A stretch of DNA of 64,000 nt from Taiwanofungus camphoratus (GCA_003999685.1 CP021220.1:3410001-3474000); one strand, 5' to 3'. Counted from the stretch's first letter, positions 46,130-58,641 are shown. Program-made: numbers and translations. The notes: a model not told the origin generated them from the sequence alone.

Positions 46130-49100
46130 TCAGGTATTATCAGGCCTCGGAAGAAGAGAAAGGCTGAGGTTATGGAATGGCTGAAGCTTATACCTGTTGA
46201 CTGAGCCGCTGTGAGAAAACAGGCACAGCGGTGCACCACGGCCCACGCGACATCTCATATAAATGATGCAGATTCTGTTGCCTCGAGGCAGCGCTCGCTG
46301 GCTCTGATACGAATGAAACCACACAAGGCGAGCGTCCAGATAACGAGAAAGTTCAGGTTTGCGTTTGCAGGGGAAGGGCGATCCTCGAACCGTCGTGAAG
46401 ACAACTCCCCCCGCCTTTTTGCCAACACTTATCGCTTTTTCCCGGATATCTCCAGATACTTCCACGGATATTACGGGAAATCTTCGGGCCCTCATTGGTC
46501 GATAGTAACTATACCCGCCCAATTTGGTCCGCCTTGACTCCCACACGGCCCTTCCTCTCGGTGCTGCCGCCTTCCCCTCGAGAACACAACCTTGTCTCCG
46601 TAACCCCCCTCAATCCCCTGTACGGCGTTTCAGACCACAACCCGAATAATCACTTGCCTATCGCAATCCCCGTGCAACGTTACTGCGCCCTTCTTCCAGC
46701 CTTTTCCGTTGCTTTGGTTGCTTTTCTTGCCCCATCTTCAAAGCGGCGTGTCGCCCGAGTCTCCCTTTATTTTATTAGCCCACCTCGCGTATCCCATTGT
46801 TGTTCGTCTCACACTAAAGTCTCGATATATCGTTTGCTGATGTATCGCTTTTGACCATGCTGATGAAAGGGAAGCATCTAATTCGACATGCGATCTAGCC
46901 GCATGCCGTCCCATAACATAACGACAAGTGTCTCCAGCCACCTGGGCCTAATGTGTACGTTTGGGTCCGCTCTCGCATTTCCTGATCATCAACTTTGTGC
47001 CCAACGCTGTGCCTATCGCCAATTGAGACCGATATGCTCCCGCCGCCCACGATCGTCGAATGGCCGTTTGGGATGTCTTTCAATTTAACCTTCGGTATGG
47101 GGCCGACGAACCTTACATCCCGTAATGCATCCGCGCGCATCTGTTCGGCGTACTTCGACACATTTGTAAGTGCTCGCACCATCCCGAGCGAAAGCCTTCA
47201 CCCGCGCCGCTCCTCTATACTTGGCATTAGTATCTCGCGCATCCTCGCATTAGATGACTTCTCTCAGGCTGTTAACCGGGATTGGGCCACTGCCATGCAC
47301 GCTGCACGTTCCCCCGCGAGATGCCACGTCTCATGTAATCCGGTAATTCGCCATACGCGACGTCGCAGCCCAGCGCATCTCAGCACGGAGCGTCGGACTC
47401 ATTCCGTTCCTCATATATCTTTCGAATTCGGATTCGATATACCACTCTCCGTACATCTGGGCGTTCGTCTTGTACGTAATCTGAGGCTTTTATGGCTTGG
47501 AAGCCTCGGAACAAGGCTCAAGCATCTGGATGAGCCGTAAGGGCTTTCAACCTTGTTCTATGCTTACTCTCTGTTATCTAATCGGGTCGCGCCACTTGCA
47601 AGATCCGAGAGCACATTACAGCCGCCGGGTGATAGTCGAGTAGAGTGTCTCTATACCTGTATCGTGTATCAGGGAGTGAGGATCTGTAGACGTCCTAGCA
47701 AACGCAGCAGCTGGCCTACCCCACAGCCCAGAAGTATTTCTCAAGCGAGCATCCTCCCAACTACTTACATCTGCCTGTGCCTGGGATCCTGCAGCGTGCT
47801 CATGGCGAGGCGCCTACTGCGTAAGTCGTCCTCAGCCAAAGTGCACAAACACGTGCCTGCGCGTACACATATGCTCAACACTGCCATCTAATTCACTTGA
47901 CAGCGTTGCGGTTCCTGCGCCTAAGGCTGTCTCACCGGGATGATCAGTCACCCCGACATGAGGCACGGTTGCTCGAGGGAACACATATCTATGGACAGCA
48001 AGGTTGGCGGGCACGCTGCACCTTGACTTCCGTGGACGTGCACGCGTCCGTCCGCAAGGCGGGATTATTGGCGAGCGACCCCTTCTTTCGGGATCGTGTT
48101 ACCTCAAGGAGCCGGTCTTGATCTCACATTCAGGAAGATGCACATGTTCCTTCTCGTGAGACATGATACATGTCCGAACTATGGCCAATCTGTATGATGG
48201 AGGCCAGTCTCCAGCTGCTGCGATCAGCCACTGTTCGTAACGTACGTCGCTGATGAACACTTGCAACAGCCTAGTTGCTTGGAGCAAGCCTCACACCGCT
48301 AGGTAAGGCTCGGAGAATATGTCCTTGACGTGTCTTTGTCATCGCCGGACCCTTTTGTTCGACAGTTGTGATATATGTACCAGTGACTGACTGAGTCATC
48401 TACCAATTTGCAGCTGGCGACCCACAGACATCTTGGTATACCTGCCTTTCTCTATCGTAACTTATCGATCCGAGGTCCGTGCAGCATCTGGCAGCGTGTA
48501 CCACTAGCTCTGATTATCGAACTACATGGTCGGAGCGACTCGAGCATCGTGAGCAGCAGCAGCCGCGCGTCTCTAAGCGTTCCAGAGCGTTCCTCACATT
48601 CATTAAGCGCAATTTTCGCCACTCGAAGCCATCGATGCTCGACCTTCGACTTCGTGATCACTTGCGTCACCGCCCTGGGTACTGGTCGCATGACAGTGTC
48701 GATCGCTCGCTCGTGCCCTCACAGTTGTGGTTGCCGATAGCCCGATTCCGCACATTGTAATCGAACCAATTCGAGGCCCTCGCTCCTGGAGATGTCTCCT
48801 CGTCCTCCGACACGATGTGTGCTCACTTTAGGGTCAACCCTCCTGACTAGCCGACAGCAAGCCCTGCGTTACGGCCCCTCAGCTGAAGAGTGATCATTCC
48901 GTTTGAGCTTTCGGATCGATCTCACAAGCGATCGGCTGTGCTCGTTTGTGTCTTCACTGTGTATTCAATGAGACGTTTATTACGGCATTTCCTTGCCATA
49001 CCACTGCGGCTTCCGGTTCTCCCGTGAGTCCCGCGACTTCAACAATATTGAGAGAATTACACGGTTACACCAGAGCAAGAAGACAGCTCTTATGACATAT

Positions 49101-50470
49101 TGGCGTCATTCACATGGTCGTGTGATGCATCGTTGGCTCCCAATGTCCTGACAAATACCTTCTCCAGACATGCATTCTGCACCTTGCTGGATTCTAGGCT
49201 CTGGGTGATGCCTACCCTTCTCTCATATTTTTCTCTTTTCCGGGAAAATATGTGTGAAACTATGGTGATCGCCATAGTTCAATACATATCTTTCTTGACT
49301 GGTTTTGCCCATTTCTGTTAGCGCAGTATACTCAGGCTGACAGACGCTATTGTGCCATACGCGCTCTAGGTCTCATCCTAGCTTACCGGTCGATCAAACC
49401 TTCTCCTAGTCTCGGTGGACCTGACCGCAATGAGTGAGACTTCATGATCATCCACTAGTCTCCCAACGTCCCCTCCGCCGGGTGTCTGGATTGTGCGTGC
49501 CTTCCACGTATCCGTCCAATCGACAGGGGCTTTGAGTATAATGAGAGTTTGCAATGCTCGAGCTCTACGTCTTTTCTACTTCCTCAGCTGTGGTCAGCTT
49601 TCGCTGTTCGACTGGCTTTGTGTGCCGTATTCCCCATGCCTGATGGCCACGTTCTGTATCTTTAGATATAACAGTGATGAAGATATTTCGGCGTCATAGA
49701 TTCCCCATCAGCAGGCATGTTGGAGGCAGTTGCCCTTCATTGATGTAATATGATAGATGTGGATATGATATCTTGCATAATGTCGACTTGAATGAGGCTG
49801 GTAGCTTTGATCATCATCATCCAATCATGTCTCATTTTCCAGCGCTCATTCATATAGATCATCAATACCATCTACCTGACCATACAGCTCGAGGGCAGAA
49901 GGCCATATGTCGCAAAGGGGTGGAATCATATGTTCATCTATCTATCATTGCGAAGGGCTTGGGAAAATGAGACTTCAGAAGAGAAGATTGCAGGTGGTTT
50001 TCTATGTTCATGCTGGTGTTTCATGATGGTTATCGGATAAAACAATTGCGAATCCGAATACAAGGCGAGAAGAACAGTTCGAGAAAGATATGGAGAGAAA
50101 CGAACAGAATGACGAGGCGATGAGACGAACAGAAACTACGACGGAGGATGGTTGATACTGTACCGAAAGGGAACGGGGAAGCCCGAGATGACAAGATAAA
50201 GTTGGGTGGCGTTCCGGTGGGGAAGTCAGCAACATTCGATGTCGGACAAAAGAAAGGCCCACTTCATAGAACACAAAGCGAAGTCCGGATTAAGTGTCGA
50301 TGTCAAATATTTTAGGAGTGGAAGGCCTGACGGCAAGCATGAACGAAGTTAAATGAACAACGCGAGCGGATGCAATTAAGACAATACAGATAATGGAAAA
50401 AAACAGATATTTACGTCAATCTCATCAAGCTAGGGACAACAGAGATGACGACGTACGGCAATATTATAGT
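46130..50470. other. 4.3 kb stretch without a convincing gene
   Basis: This is the largest gap outside the island. A CT-rich promoter-like segment (about 46540-46850) is followed by ATG 46888 on the plus strand and a frame at 46995-47540 (181 codons, including MLPPPTIVEWPFGMSFNLTF with a GTAAGT donor near 47166), but no family or exon chain can be defended. The rest (47600-50400) has only short frames with random composition. AT-rich, CAT/ATG-rich patches lie near 49740-49900. It could hold a long non-coding transcript or the extended 3' region of the regulator gene to the right. Confidence 0.35.
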
Positions 50471-52296
50471 TCACATCCCACCGCCCGCGGAGTTCGTCCT
50501 CGTCCTACCCAAACGTCCTCTTGCGCGAGCCTTCCCTTGCACCATCTTTTCAAGGCCGCGTGTAGCCTTGGCATTTTGCAAGGTCAGCGCAAAATCACTG
50601 TTCTCCCATCTGGACACAAAGGCTGCTGAGAAATGAGCATACGGATTGCGCTGAGGTTCTTCCCACGAATAAGCATGACGGAGAAGTACCGGACGTTCGA
50701 TAGGTACGCCGGTGGCGCTGGGAACTTGATGGCCAAATTCCGGAGAAACGACCTGCAGTTTTCCGGATGGGAATCCGTGATGTTCTCCTGAAACACTGTC
50801 CTCAAACGGCAGCTGTTCTGATGCAGAACTAGGGTTCCTCGACCTTAACACTGGACTTTCCAGGATATCGCCTATGTCGAGCATAGCGCCAGACTCTGAT
50901 GAGTCGTCAAGGTCATCAGTCGTCCAGATTTGTGAGATGTCCGTGCCAGTATCTGAAGACAGATCGGGTGTATGCGCAGGAGACGAAACCAAACTCTCTG
51001 GTTGGGATCGTCCACCATATAGAAGCCAGCTACTGAATTCAGAGGTGTTGTCCTTGTCAGACACATTTTGCATTTTCGGAGAGACAGTTTGTTGTGAGTG
51101 ACGTTGATGCAGAGAAGGAACCTCAGCAGCTGAGTGGGCAATATACATCGAAGGCCGATTATGACCAACACTAGAGCTGACAATACTGCTTCCGGCGGAG
51201 TAAGCTTTAGTAGCCGCACAGACAGTATCGTACAAGAGCAGCCGTTCATAATACATTTGCTTTTGCTTCAACATATAAGACTTATAAGTCCCCACAGACT
51301 CTTGAATTCCGTATGCAGGGCCAAGGGCGTCAGATAGACTTTCGTAAAAGGCTTGTCGTTGCGAGGGAGACAAAGAATCTTGACCATGCAAGGAGAATAG
51401 AGTCTCGTTGTAGTACATATGTGTCATATAAGCGGGAGTGCTTATCAAGATATCGCTCGTGGGTAAAATGGACTCCTGGCGAATGATATATTCATTAAGT
51501 CGGTCGGGACAAGACGAGGCGGACAGATCTACAACTGCAGCAGGTAAGATGACATTGTTTCCCAAAGAGTCTGCAGAAGTAGGAGTAACTAGATTGGTCG
51601 ACAAGTTATTTTCTTCGGGATACAGAACAGAGACAGAGCCAATAGAGTAAAATTTTGAAGACGAGTGTTGCTTTGCTTGGGAAAATGCACTGATTGTCTT
51701 AAATGAATGGACAAGGTTCTGAGAAGTCAAAGGCAGGGCCAGAGATGATTCATTGCTATCCGTAAGATTTGCGCTGGGGCTGGGAGGAGGTACCGCAGGC
51801 GTAGAGTCTGGCGCAGGGCACTGTCTGATCTTGCGCTTGATATCATATCAGCAGTGTATTCTACGCATACGAACATAAGATATCTCACTTGTACACGTAC
51901 ACCCCTTCCCCGCTCTTCCAGAGAAACGCGTTTCTCTTCCTTGGTCACCCGGAGCCCTTTGCTGTGAAACCAGTCATAAATATGTCTCCGATTGATGTTG
52001 TACCGCTGCTGAATCTCTTGTCGGACGGCGAATGGAGGCATCTCTGACATCCCTGGTTCAAGAAGGGCCTCGAGCTCCTTGATGAGCTGAGGCCCAAGAC
52101 GTACTGCAAGGCTTTCTGGGTTAACGCGTCTTCTATGACCTGGTATCATTGTCGGCGTGCTTGGACTTGAGGGGGACCTTCTAGTACGTTTGAATTCCAA
52201 GGGTGAGCTTGATGTGAAGCTAGAGGACGCGCTGCTCGAAATCGAACCGCGCTTTTGGGGGAAGGAGGTATCGCCGTATACAGTGCTCTTGGCCAT
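50471..52296 (-). CDS. Homeodomain-like transcription regulator
   Basis: Exon 1 (52296 to about 51893) starts MAKSTVYGDTSFPQKRGSIS. It has a Ser-rich part with FKRTRRSPSS and then a DNA-binding-like segment: RVNPESLAVRLGPQLIKELE, PGMSEMPPFAVRQEIQQRYN and INRRHIYDWFHSKGLRVTKE. The last has the helix-3 layout of a homeodomain (I..R.I..WF..KG.R), with HS where classical homeodomains have QN. A GTGAGA...TCAAG intron joins GVRVQ to RKIRQCPAPDSTPAVPPPSP and the long second exon. That exon has Ser/Thr-rich stretches and acidic DDLDDSSESGAMLDIGDILE, possibly activating, and ends RLGRTRTNSAGGGM. The start in AATATGGCC is a good context; an upstream in-frame ATG exists. About 600 residues. Confidence 0.7.
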
Positions 52297-52626
52297 ATTC
52301 TGTTGAAAGTCCTGATAACACCGAGAAGTCAATGATTTATACACTGCACAGGGTCCTCTTGACTGCGACTCGGTTCAGTGCATAACAAGACCTTGCACTG
52401 AGACGAAAGCGAGGGGCGGTGGCAAGGGGCCAGGAGCGAGGCTCCGTACGAAGCATGCCCTCGGACACCAGTGAAGGTTTGAACGCTGGCAGCAGTAATC
52501 TTCAAATCATCTAACATTCAGGTATGGTGGTGAAGTGGGGATTTGCCATATGCACGAAACCTACGCCGGTCAATACATCTTACTGTCCGCGTATAAAGAC
52601 GAAGGTATCGGTTTCGTAGAACATTG
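52297..52626. promoter_or_regulatory. Promoter of the homeodomain-like gene, COQ1 3' end
   Basis: 330 bases between the start codon of the regulator (to the left) and the stop codon of COQ1 (from the right). The minus strand carries TATAAATCATTGAC (on the plus strand near 52331) about 40 bases upstream of the regulator start. It may be part of its core promoter or leader. Confidence 0.35.
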
Positions 52627-54177
52627 TCACCACGTCCGTTTCACAACTCGCTCCGTCAACGCTTCCAGCGCGCCCCTTGCCTCGCTGTCCGGTAGGAACG
52701 CTAGCACCTCTCGTGCCTTATCCGCATGCGTTCGTGCTAAATCGCGAGTGCGCTCGACCCCTGATGATCTCCGCACCAGGTCTCTCGCCTGTAGAAGACG
52801 AGAAGAGAAGACATGTTCAGTGACGCCGACGGTACGGGCCGGAAAGTGCACTTACAAGTTCAACATCGCCTTCTCGCTCGAACTTCCGCTTAATAAGGGG
52901 ACCCATTTCTGGGTGCTCTTCCCATGCGAATAAAGCTGGTCCGGTCGCAAGCCCCAGCTGCAAATCAGCCCCACCTGGTTTACCTAAGGTAGCCTCCCCA
53001 GCTTCATAATCCAAGATATCGTCTACGAGCTAGAGTATATGGAGGTAAGTCACTTGACGTCCAGTAACTAACTGGGAATTTGGAGACAGACCTGGAATGC
53101 AATGCCGAGATTACGGCCGTACGCATACGCTACCTCCTTCCAGACTTCCCCTTCCTTGCAACCTCCTAATACTACCGCTGCTCGTGCACCTTTCGCCATT
53201 AAGCTCGCGGTTTTCATATACGTCTTTTGCAAATAAATGTTAAAGTAGTCTTTCCCCAAAGTTGGTGCACCTGCAATACCCAGCTCCTCGCCATGCACAG
53301 ATTTAAGCTGCAGGATCTCGCCCTCGACGAGGTTGGCGATCACACTGGCAATGAGCTCAACGACCTCGTTGTCGCCGAGACGAGAGAGCGTTGCACTTGC
53401 ACGACCGAGGAGAAAGTCGCCTCCGAGAATGGTGAGCTTGTTCCCGAACGCGGCGGGCGCCGATGGCACACCACGACGGAGAGGGGATTTGTCAATCACG
53501 TCGTCGTGTAAAAGAGACGCAACGTGGATCATCTCCACAATCTGCGCGAGGCGTATTTGTGTGGGAAGGAGACAAGGTGGAATTGAGAGGGTCAGCGTGT
53601 CGTGTGCAGGCGGAAATGGTGGAGGTAAGGGTGGTTGCACAGGCGGACGCGGTGGCCGTAGCGAGAATGGACTCTCGAAAGACGCAGTGTTGTCTGGCAT
53701 GTTCGGATTCCAGTCATTCAGCACGTCCGCACGCGTCAAGGGTCGGTCCAACTCCTCCGCCCTCCCGCCTGCGCCCTCGCACTCTGCTGCCCACTGTTTG
53801 AGATGCCAACCATTGCCCAGTCCATTAGTGGCCTGTGCGAATAACAGTACCAGCAGTGGCCTGAGCTGTTTTGAGGGGTGAAGGAAGTAATATTTGGCAA
53901 TTTCGGAGAGACCGGGATGCGACGAACCCAAGAGGTGGAGGAGCGTTTCTCGAAGACGCTCTAGCTGGGGCCCTAGCAATGAATACGGGTCGGAACGTAC
54001 GGGGGGCTTTGGTGGAGGTGCTGAGAAGGTCTGTTCATGAGACCGTATGGCTGGTGGTTGTGCAGGAAAACTTCTCTTCTGTTGTGCATGCCCACTGTAT
54101 TTTCGGCAAGTCCGCGTGACAGTTGGAATAGTACTATGACATGGGGCGTGCACTCCTGCGACAGACCAACGTCTCAT
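52627..54177 (-). CDS. COQ1: Mitochondrial polyprenyl diphosphate synthase (ubiquinone side chain)
   Basis: Coq1 elongates isopentenyl units to make the long tail of ubiquinone at the inner mitochondrial membrane. The ATG at 54177 opens MRRWSVAGVHAPCHSTIPTV, a fitting presequence. Family blocks follow: YYFLHPSKQLRPLLVLLFAQ (region I with KQLRP), then the first Asp-rich motif in IVEMIHVASLLHDDVIDKSP with RRGVPSAPAAFGNKLTILGG, LLGRASATLSRLGDNEVVEL, EGEILQLKS, KTYMKTASLMAKG and the second Asp motif LVDDILDYEAGEATLGKPGG after an intron near 53090-53030. The last exon ends EALTERVVKRTW at 52627. An unusually long Pro-rich loop (about 55 residues, PPRPPVQPPLPPPFPP) sits between regions I and II. 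Tail length cannot be told from the sequence. Confidence 0.92.
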
Positions 54178-54778
54178 GACCAGCAAGGACACTATCGCGA
54201 GTTGGAGGACGTCAAGGTGAGCTGATGGACCGGGCGTAAATAATTGGACGCGAACGCGAGTCGTCACGGTCGCAGTCCACTGTACAGTAGCGTCGGACGC
54301 TGCCCGGGGTCGGGTTCGTTGGGGAATACCGGGTATTTTTCCCGATACACTCAAAAAACAACCCACTTCCTTTCGTATATCCGGTACTTTATTTTCCAAT
54401 GCTGAACGCATGCCACGATTAAATACTCACATACGCTACGGACTACCAAAGCTATGAATATCGCACCAGACACATGCTTTCTGGCTAGTGTTACTTTTGG
54501 AACCTAAGGCTCACAAGAGCTGGATGCAGCGCGTTAAGGACACTGCTTGGTCCCTTAGGGAACGCTAACCCTCGAATCTTGTGGTTCAACAGCCTTGCGT
54601 CTTATTTGCTCTTGGAGATAACCCATACTTATAAGAGGGAACATCCCAGGCTGTCATAAAGTCATGTTGACAACGCTGCCGCCGAGTCTGGAAGAACTGT
54701 CAAAGTGCACTACAAACGGTAAGATGGTCCAGATGGCATACCAATTAGCTATTTGGCAAAAAGTTTACGTATTCGCCT
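54178..54778. other. Intergenic 0.6 kb, COQ1 promoter
   Basis: Upstream side of COQ1 and 3' side of the roadblock gene. An open minus frame extends COQ1 upstream to 54411, but its sequence (MRSALENKVPDIRKEVGCFL) does not look like a targeting peptide. No other feature is seen. Confidence 0.4.
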
Positions 54779-55339
54779 CTAGCGGGCTGTACGTTCGGCG
54801 CGTGGGCTGATGAGCAGAATCGGTCCTGTAGACAGTCGTCCACGCAGTTCCAAGACCGGCTCTGCTAGATGCTTTGCTAGTTCTCTTGCCTGTGAACGGA
54901 TGTCCAACCAATTTCATGGATGATTGCTGAGAAATTACCTTGTTCTCGAGCTCGCTCCACGAAATAGAGTCCTCGGCATTCAACGCGAGTAACATGAGGG
55001 GTTCATCAACCCGTTCTTCGTGCACCTTCCGGACCGGTTCGACAGGAAGTACCAGAACTCGGCCAAGCTGTGCCAGAGTTCAGATTAACGTCATTTTGTA
55101 CGTGCCACAATACGGACCATACTCACCTCACTGTCAACCATACCCATCCCTTGTTCCTTGGTCTCTTGCCAGACCTCGCTGCTCAAACCGACGACAACCC
55201 GCACATTGTCTTTTGACCTGTATACGTCTGCAGCGAACGAAACAAGTTGCCCCTCTGGCGTGAATAGAACCACGGTATGCAGCGCCGGTAGTGAGAGAAC
55301 CTGAGATAGCAGACTTCGCAGATTTGAGAGATTGAGCAT
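54779..55339 (-). CDS. Roadblock/LC7 protein, Ragulator (LAMTOR2/Ego-type) subunit
   Basis: Three exons give about 150 residues. MLNLSNLRSLLSQVLSLPAL begins helix 1, HTVVLFTPEGQLVSFAADVY forms strands with the conserved T.EG.L motif, and VVVGLSSEVWQETKEQGMGM is the central helix. After an intron near 55130-55070 come LGRVLVLPVEPVRKVHEERV and LMLLALNAEDSISWSELENK. After a last intron (GTAATT...TTCACAG) comes ARELAKHLAEPVLELRGRLS, with stop at 54779. The order helix-strands-helix-strands-helix with the closing L..YL.EPL-like word matches LAMTOR2/p14, which with partners holds Rag GTPases at the lysosome or vacuole for TORC1 signalling. Other roadblock subunits (Ego3/Slm4 side) are possible. The ATG at 55339 gives the best start; one 33 bases upstream is also in frame. 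Confidence 0.75.
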
Positions 55340-55698
55340 GAAGACGATGGAAGTGGTCAGGAAGCACTGCAACGCGTCTCAAAAGACGCGTGTGAGACCC
55401 TAGACACCCGGTCGTGCTGGTACCTACATATCTATTCTACTTGATCCGGAGCGATTGCATTACAGTAACGACGACTACACACGGAGGTTTGGAAGTACCA
55501 GCGACGCATTATGCACCGAATCTCAGGCGCATCTCGGTATGGAACGACATGAAGATAGATACGAAAGTGAAAGGGAAGAAAAAACAGAGTTAGGACACTA
55601 GCACTACAATATTGACAACATAGCACTTCGAATAAGATAAGTCCAAGACTAGCAGAACGCAATACGAGGCGTCATGATTTTTTGGTCCTCACCATAAC
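55340..55698. other. Intergenic 0.36 kb
   Basis: Upstream region of the roadblock gene and the 3' side of the tandem-RRM gene. Pyrimidine- and AT-rich; no ORF is credible. Confidence 0.4.
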
Positions 55699-58641
55699 TT
55701 AGGCGCGTTTCTGAGACTGTTACACGCAGTCAGCTGTGCGTCTCATGCGAAGCATGACAGCTGAAGCTCACCAAGTACGCCATTAGTTGCTGATATCCAG
55801 CCTGAGAGTTCGAAGGCATTGCAGAAACACCCGGAACCGGCGGGGGAGATGCCATCATTTGCTGTGGAGGCATGTTGTATTGTACTGGGGGCATTGACGA
55901 TGGAGTCGGCTGTTGCGGCGGGATCTGGCCATTCTGTTGCAATAAGGCGAGCAAATTCGGTGGCAAAGTCGCCAGTGTAGCAGCGGGAGGCTGGGGTGGC
56001 TGAGGAGTCGAAGATTGAGGGGGCATTGAAGAATAAGGATTCTGACTAGCCGCAGGAGGGACACCGTTAGGAGGGAAAGGAGGGTGCTGTGGGGGAGGCG
56101 GTGGCATAGGCATGGGAGGTGAGGTGTAATAGTTATTAGCCGTTGATGCTGGCTGTGGCATCGGAGGCATCGTTGCGGGGGGTGCCGATGGCGCCGTCGG
56201 CGTAGCCGGGGCACTAGCACCGCCTTGTCCAGGCTGCTTGAGCGCCGCCAACAACTGAAAAGAGTCAAATAATGGTCACCAGAACTCAGAATTATAAGTG
56301 CGCGCAAACCGACCTGCTGGACCTTTTTGGCTTGTTCAAGACGCTCATCGACAGGCTGTAATTGAAAGCGTTGGCACGAACACGGAAGGACGAATGAAAA
56401 ATCGGCGTACTGGAGCTGGTGCACTCGGTTGGTTGTAAACTGGAGCAGGAGGTCCTCCTCCATAGCCGGAAGGTCCTGGAGGACCACCGTATCCACCACC
56501 GCTTCTGCCGTCGAACCTGTCATCGTAATTCCCGTTACGTCCACCGCCTCTGCCACCGGCATAGTCATCATCGTAGGGGCGGCCACGATCACGGTCTCTG
56601 CCCCATTCTCCTCGGCGATCCCAATCCTCACCGCTAAAGCCGCCTCGGCCTCTGCCGCGACCGCCGCGTCCTCCACGTCGCCCACGTGGAGGAGGGGGTT
56701 CGTCCCAGTCTCGGCCTCGATCGAATCCTCTGTCTTCACGCCTGCACGGATATATTAGCTTGATGAATCTATGAATGGGGTCGGTGTGTTTACCGAGGAG
56801 AGGCTCCACGGGGGTCTTCTGCATCAGAAGCAAACACGATGTCCATTACTCCGTCTTGTAAACCTTGATGCCGCAGGCGATCGTGCGCCTCCTCACAAGC
56901 CTAGAAAAGGCATTGGATCAGATCAAGACAACAAGACCTTCATTATCACGTACTCTTGTATCGTAAAATTCTACGAAGCGTTGGCTGGTTAAGCCAAAGG
57001 TATGTTAGTGACTAATTACGAGAAAGAAACGCATTACCCACTCGGTTCGGTCACCCACAGGTTTGACGGCCTTCACATCGCCAAATTGCTGGAATTTGCG
57101 GCGAACTTCGTTGTCATCAATTGCCTGACCTGTGACCGAATTCCTCAATGTAACAAGAAGAGTGCCTTGCAATTGCTTCCAATGAATAAATGTTATGAGC
57201 ATCAAGTATTCCGTCACGACACAAGCTAATTACATACTTGATTTTTGTCCTTGTCGCCGCCTCTTCCGCCGTGATCATCACGAGGAAGGGAATAGTGAAC
57301 ATCGATCTGATTTTAAGCTTAGGCATATGACTAACGTCTACTGCTTATTCACTTACTGGACGTCCACTTATTTCGGAACCCTGCAATCGATCTCTCGCTC
57401 GTTCCGCAGCACGAAGATCGTACTGGCCGATGTGTGGGAAATCAGTCCCAGTGGACTCCTGGCAGGGAGTAATTCCACCCAATAGGTCGACTCACATATG
57501 TAACAAATACCATCCCTCGATTCGCAATGAGATCGAAGAATGTGCGAATTTCACCATGTTCTTCAAACAATCGACGAACATCTTCACTGTTGGTTTCGTA
57601 CTGTGGGACACATTTATGGGTACCTCATTAGCTGAACACCCGAAAAGCCAAATATGAGAATCCAGGCTCAAGTTGGAAGGATCCTCATCAGCCTTGGTGT
57701 CTCAAAAACGTTACTTGCCTTAATGTTGCGGATAAAGAGAGTGCGACACGGGCGCTCTCGCTGTATGCGCTCCTCAATAATGGAATCGTGCACCTTATCG
57801 TCTCTTTCACGCCGTTGGACGCGCTTGAAGGACCGGCCACCGTAACCGCCCTGACCGAAATTGGAACCTGGACCGTCTGACGAAAGGGATTGACGAACGT
57901 GAGAATGTTATTGCATGCACAACACGGCCAAAAACTGAGCGAAGTGGAATGAGGACTTAGCACAAGGGATCGCTTGTATTGCGGCTCATGATGACAAGCA
58001 GAACACAGCGCTAGCCTCAGCTCATGTGCAGAAGAGAACTTTTCCCGAGCACAGACATCAACAGAAAGGCGTCGTTCAGATCATGCGTTGAGATCCAGGA
58101 CTCCCGAACTGCTAAGAGGTGAACTGTCCAAGGCTCACAACATTACCCAGACTGATATCTCAAGGTTCATGAAGGAAATCTCAACCGTGGCGCCTAACTC
58201 CTGACTCGCCTCAAGTGAGGCCCTCTGTATTTCATGCTGCCTAACTTCAACGTGATTTTCAAGCGCACCTTCAAAAGTTCCATAGCCCTGACTGAAACGA
58301 CTGGGTGAATCAGGTGAGGCCCCATATTGCCCAGGCACTGTTGCATTGAAATTGCCATTGCCATTCTGATAGAAGGAGTCTTGCGTGGGCCCGGCGTCGT
58401 AATTATTGTAACCTCCCATATCGCCTTGCGGAGGACCTTGATCATAAGCGCCAAAATTTGTATCATAACTCCCATAGGAGCTTGCACCACCTCCACGACC
58501 GCGGCCAAAACCTCTTCCTCGAGGCGGCCCACCCCTATCTGAAAAGCGGTGTGATCTGTCGGGACCAAATGGTCCAGGAGGGCCTCCTCTGCGCGTCGTT
58601 GGACTATCGTATGACCCTGCATAGGGATGATGGCGATTCAT
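55699..58641 (-). CDS. Tandem-RRM RNA-binding protein (Mei2/CSX-like)
   Basis: Starts MNRHHPYAGSYDSPTTRRGG with an RGG-rich leader (GFGRGRGGGASSYGSYD). A helical block follows, then IQRERPCRTLFIRNIK (RNP2 of RRM1), spliced to YETNSEDVRRLFEEHGEIRT and NRGMVFVTY (RNP1). The middle exons give ISGRPIDVHYSLPRDD, GTLLVTLRNSVTGQAIDDNE and KFQQFGDVKAVKPVGDRTEW (RRM2). These are the spacing and words of Mei2-type proteins, which bind mRNA in the cytoplasm and nucleus. Then come a second RGG domain (RGRRGGRGGRGRGRGGFSGE) and a long Pro/Gln/Met-rich tail (PMPMPPPPPQHPPFPP) ending MAYL-SQKRA via a short last exon. The intron at 57601-57718 has a GC donor (AAG|GCAAGT). No third, C-terminal Mei2 RRM is seen, so true Mei2 is unlikely. 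Confidence 0.8.

Noticed and set aside
46895-47182. 95-codon minus frame (MVRALTNVSKYAEQMRADAL)
   Set aside because: It reads smoothly but overlaps an equally plausible plus frame; no domain, splice signals or neighbours decide between them.
54178-54411. N-terminal extension of COQ1 to 54411
   Set aside because: It lacks targeting character, while the ATG at 54177 starts a typical mitochondrial presequence.
56419-56758. Plus-strand Ala/Val/Ser-rich frames opposite the RGG region
   Set aside because: Antisense of Gly/Arg repeats in the tandem-RRM gene gives long open frames by composition alone.
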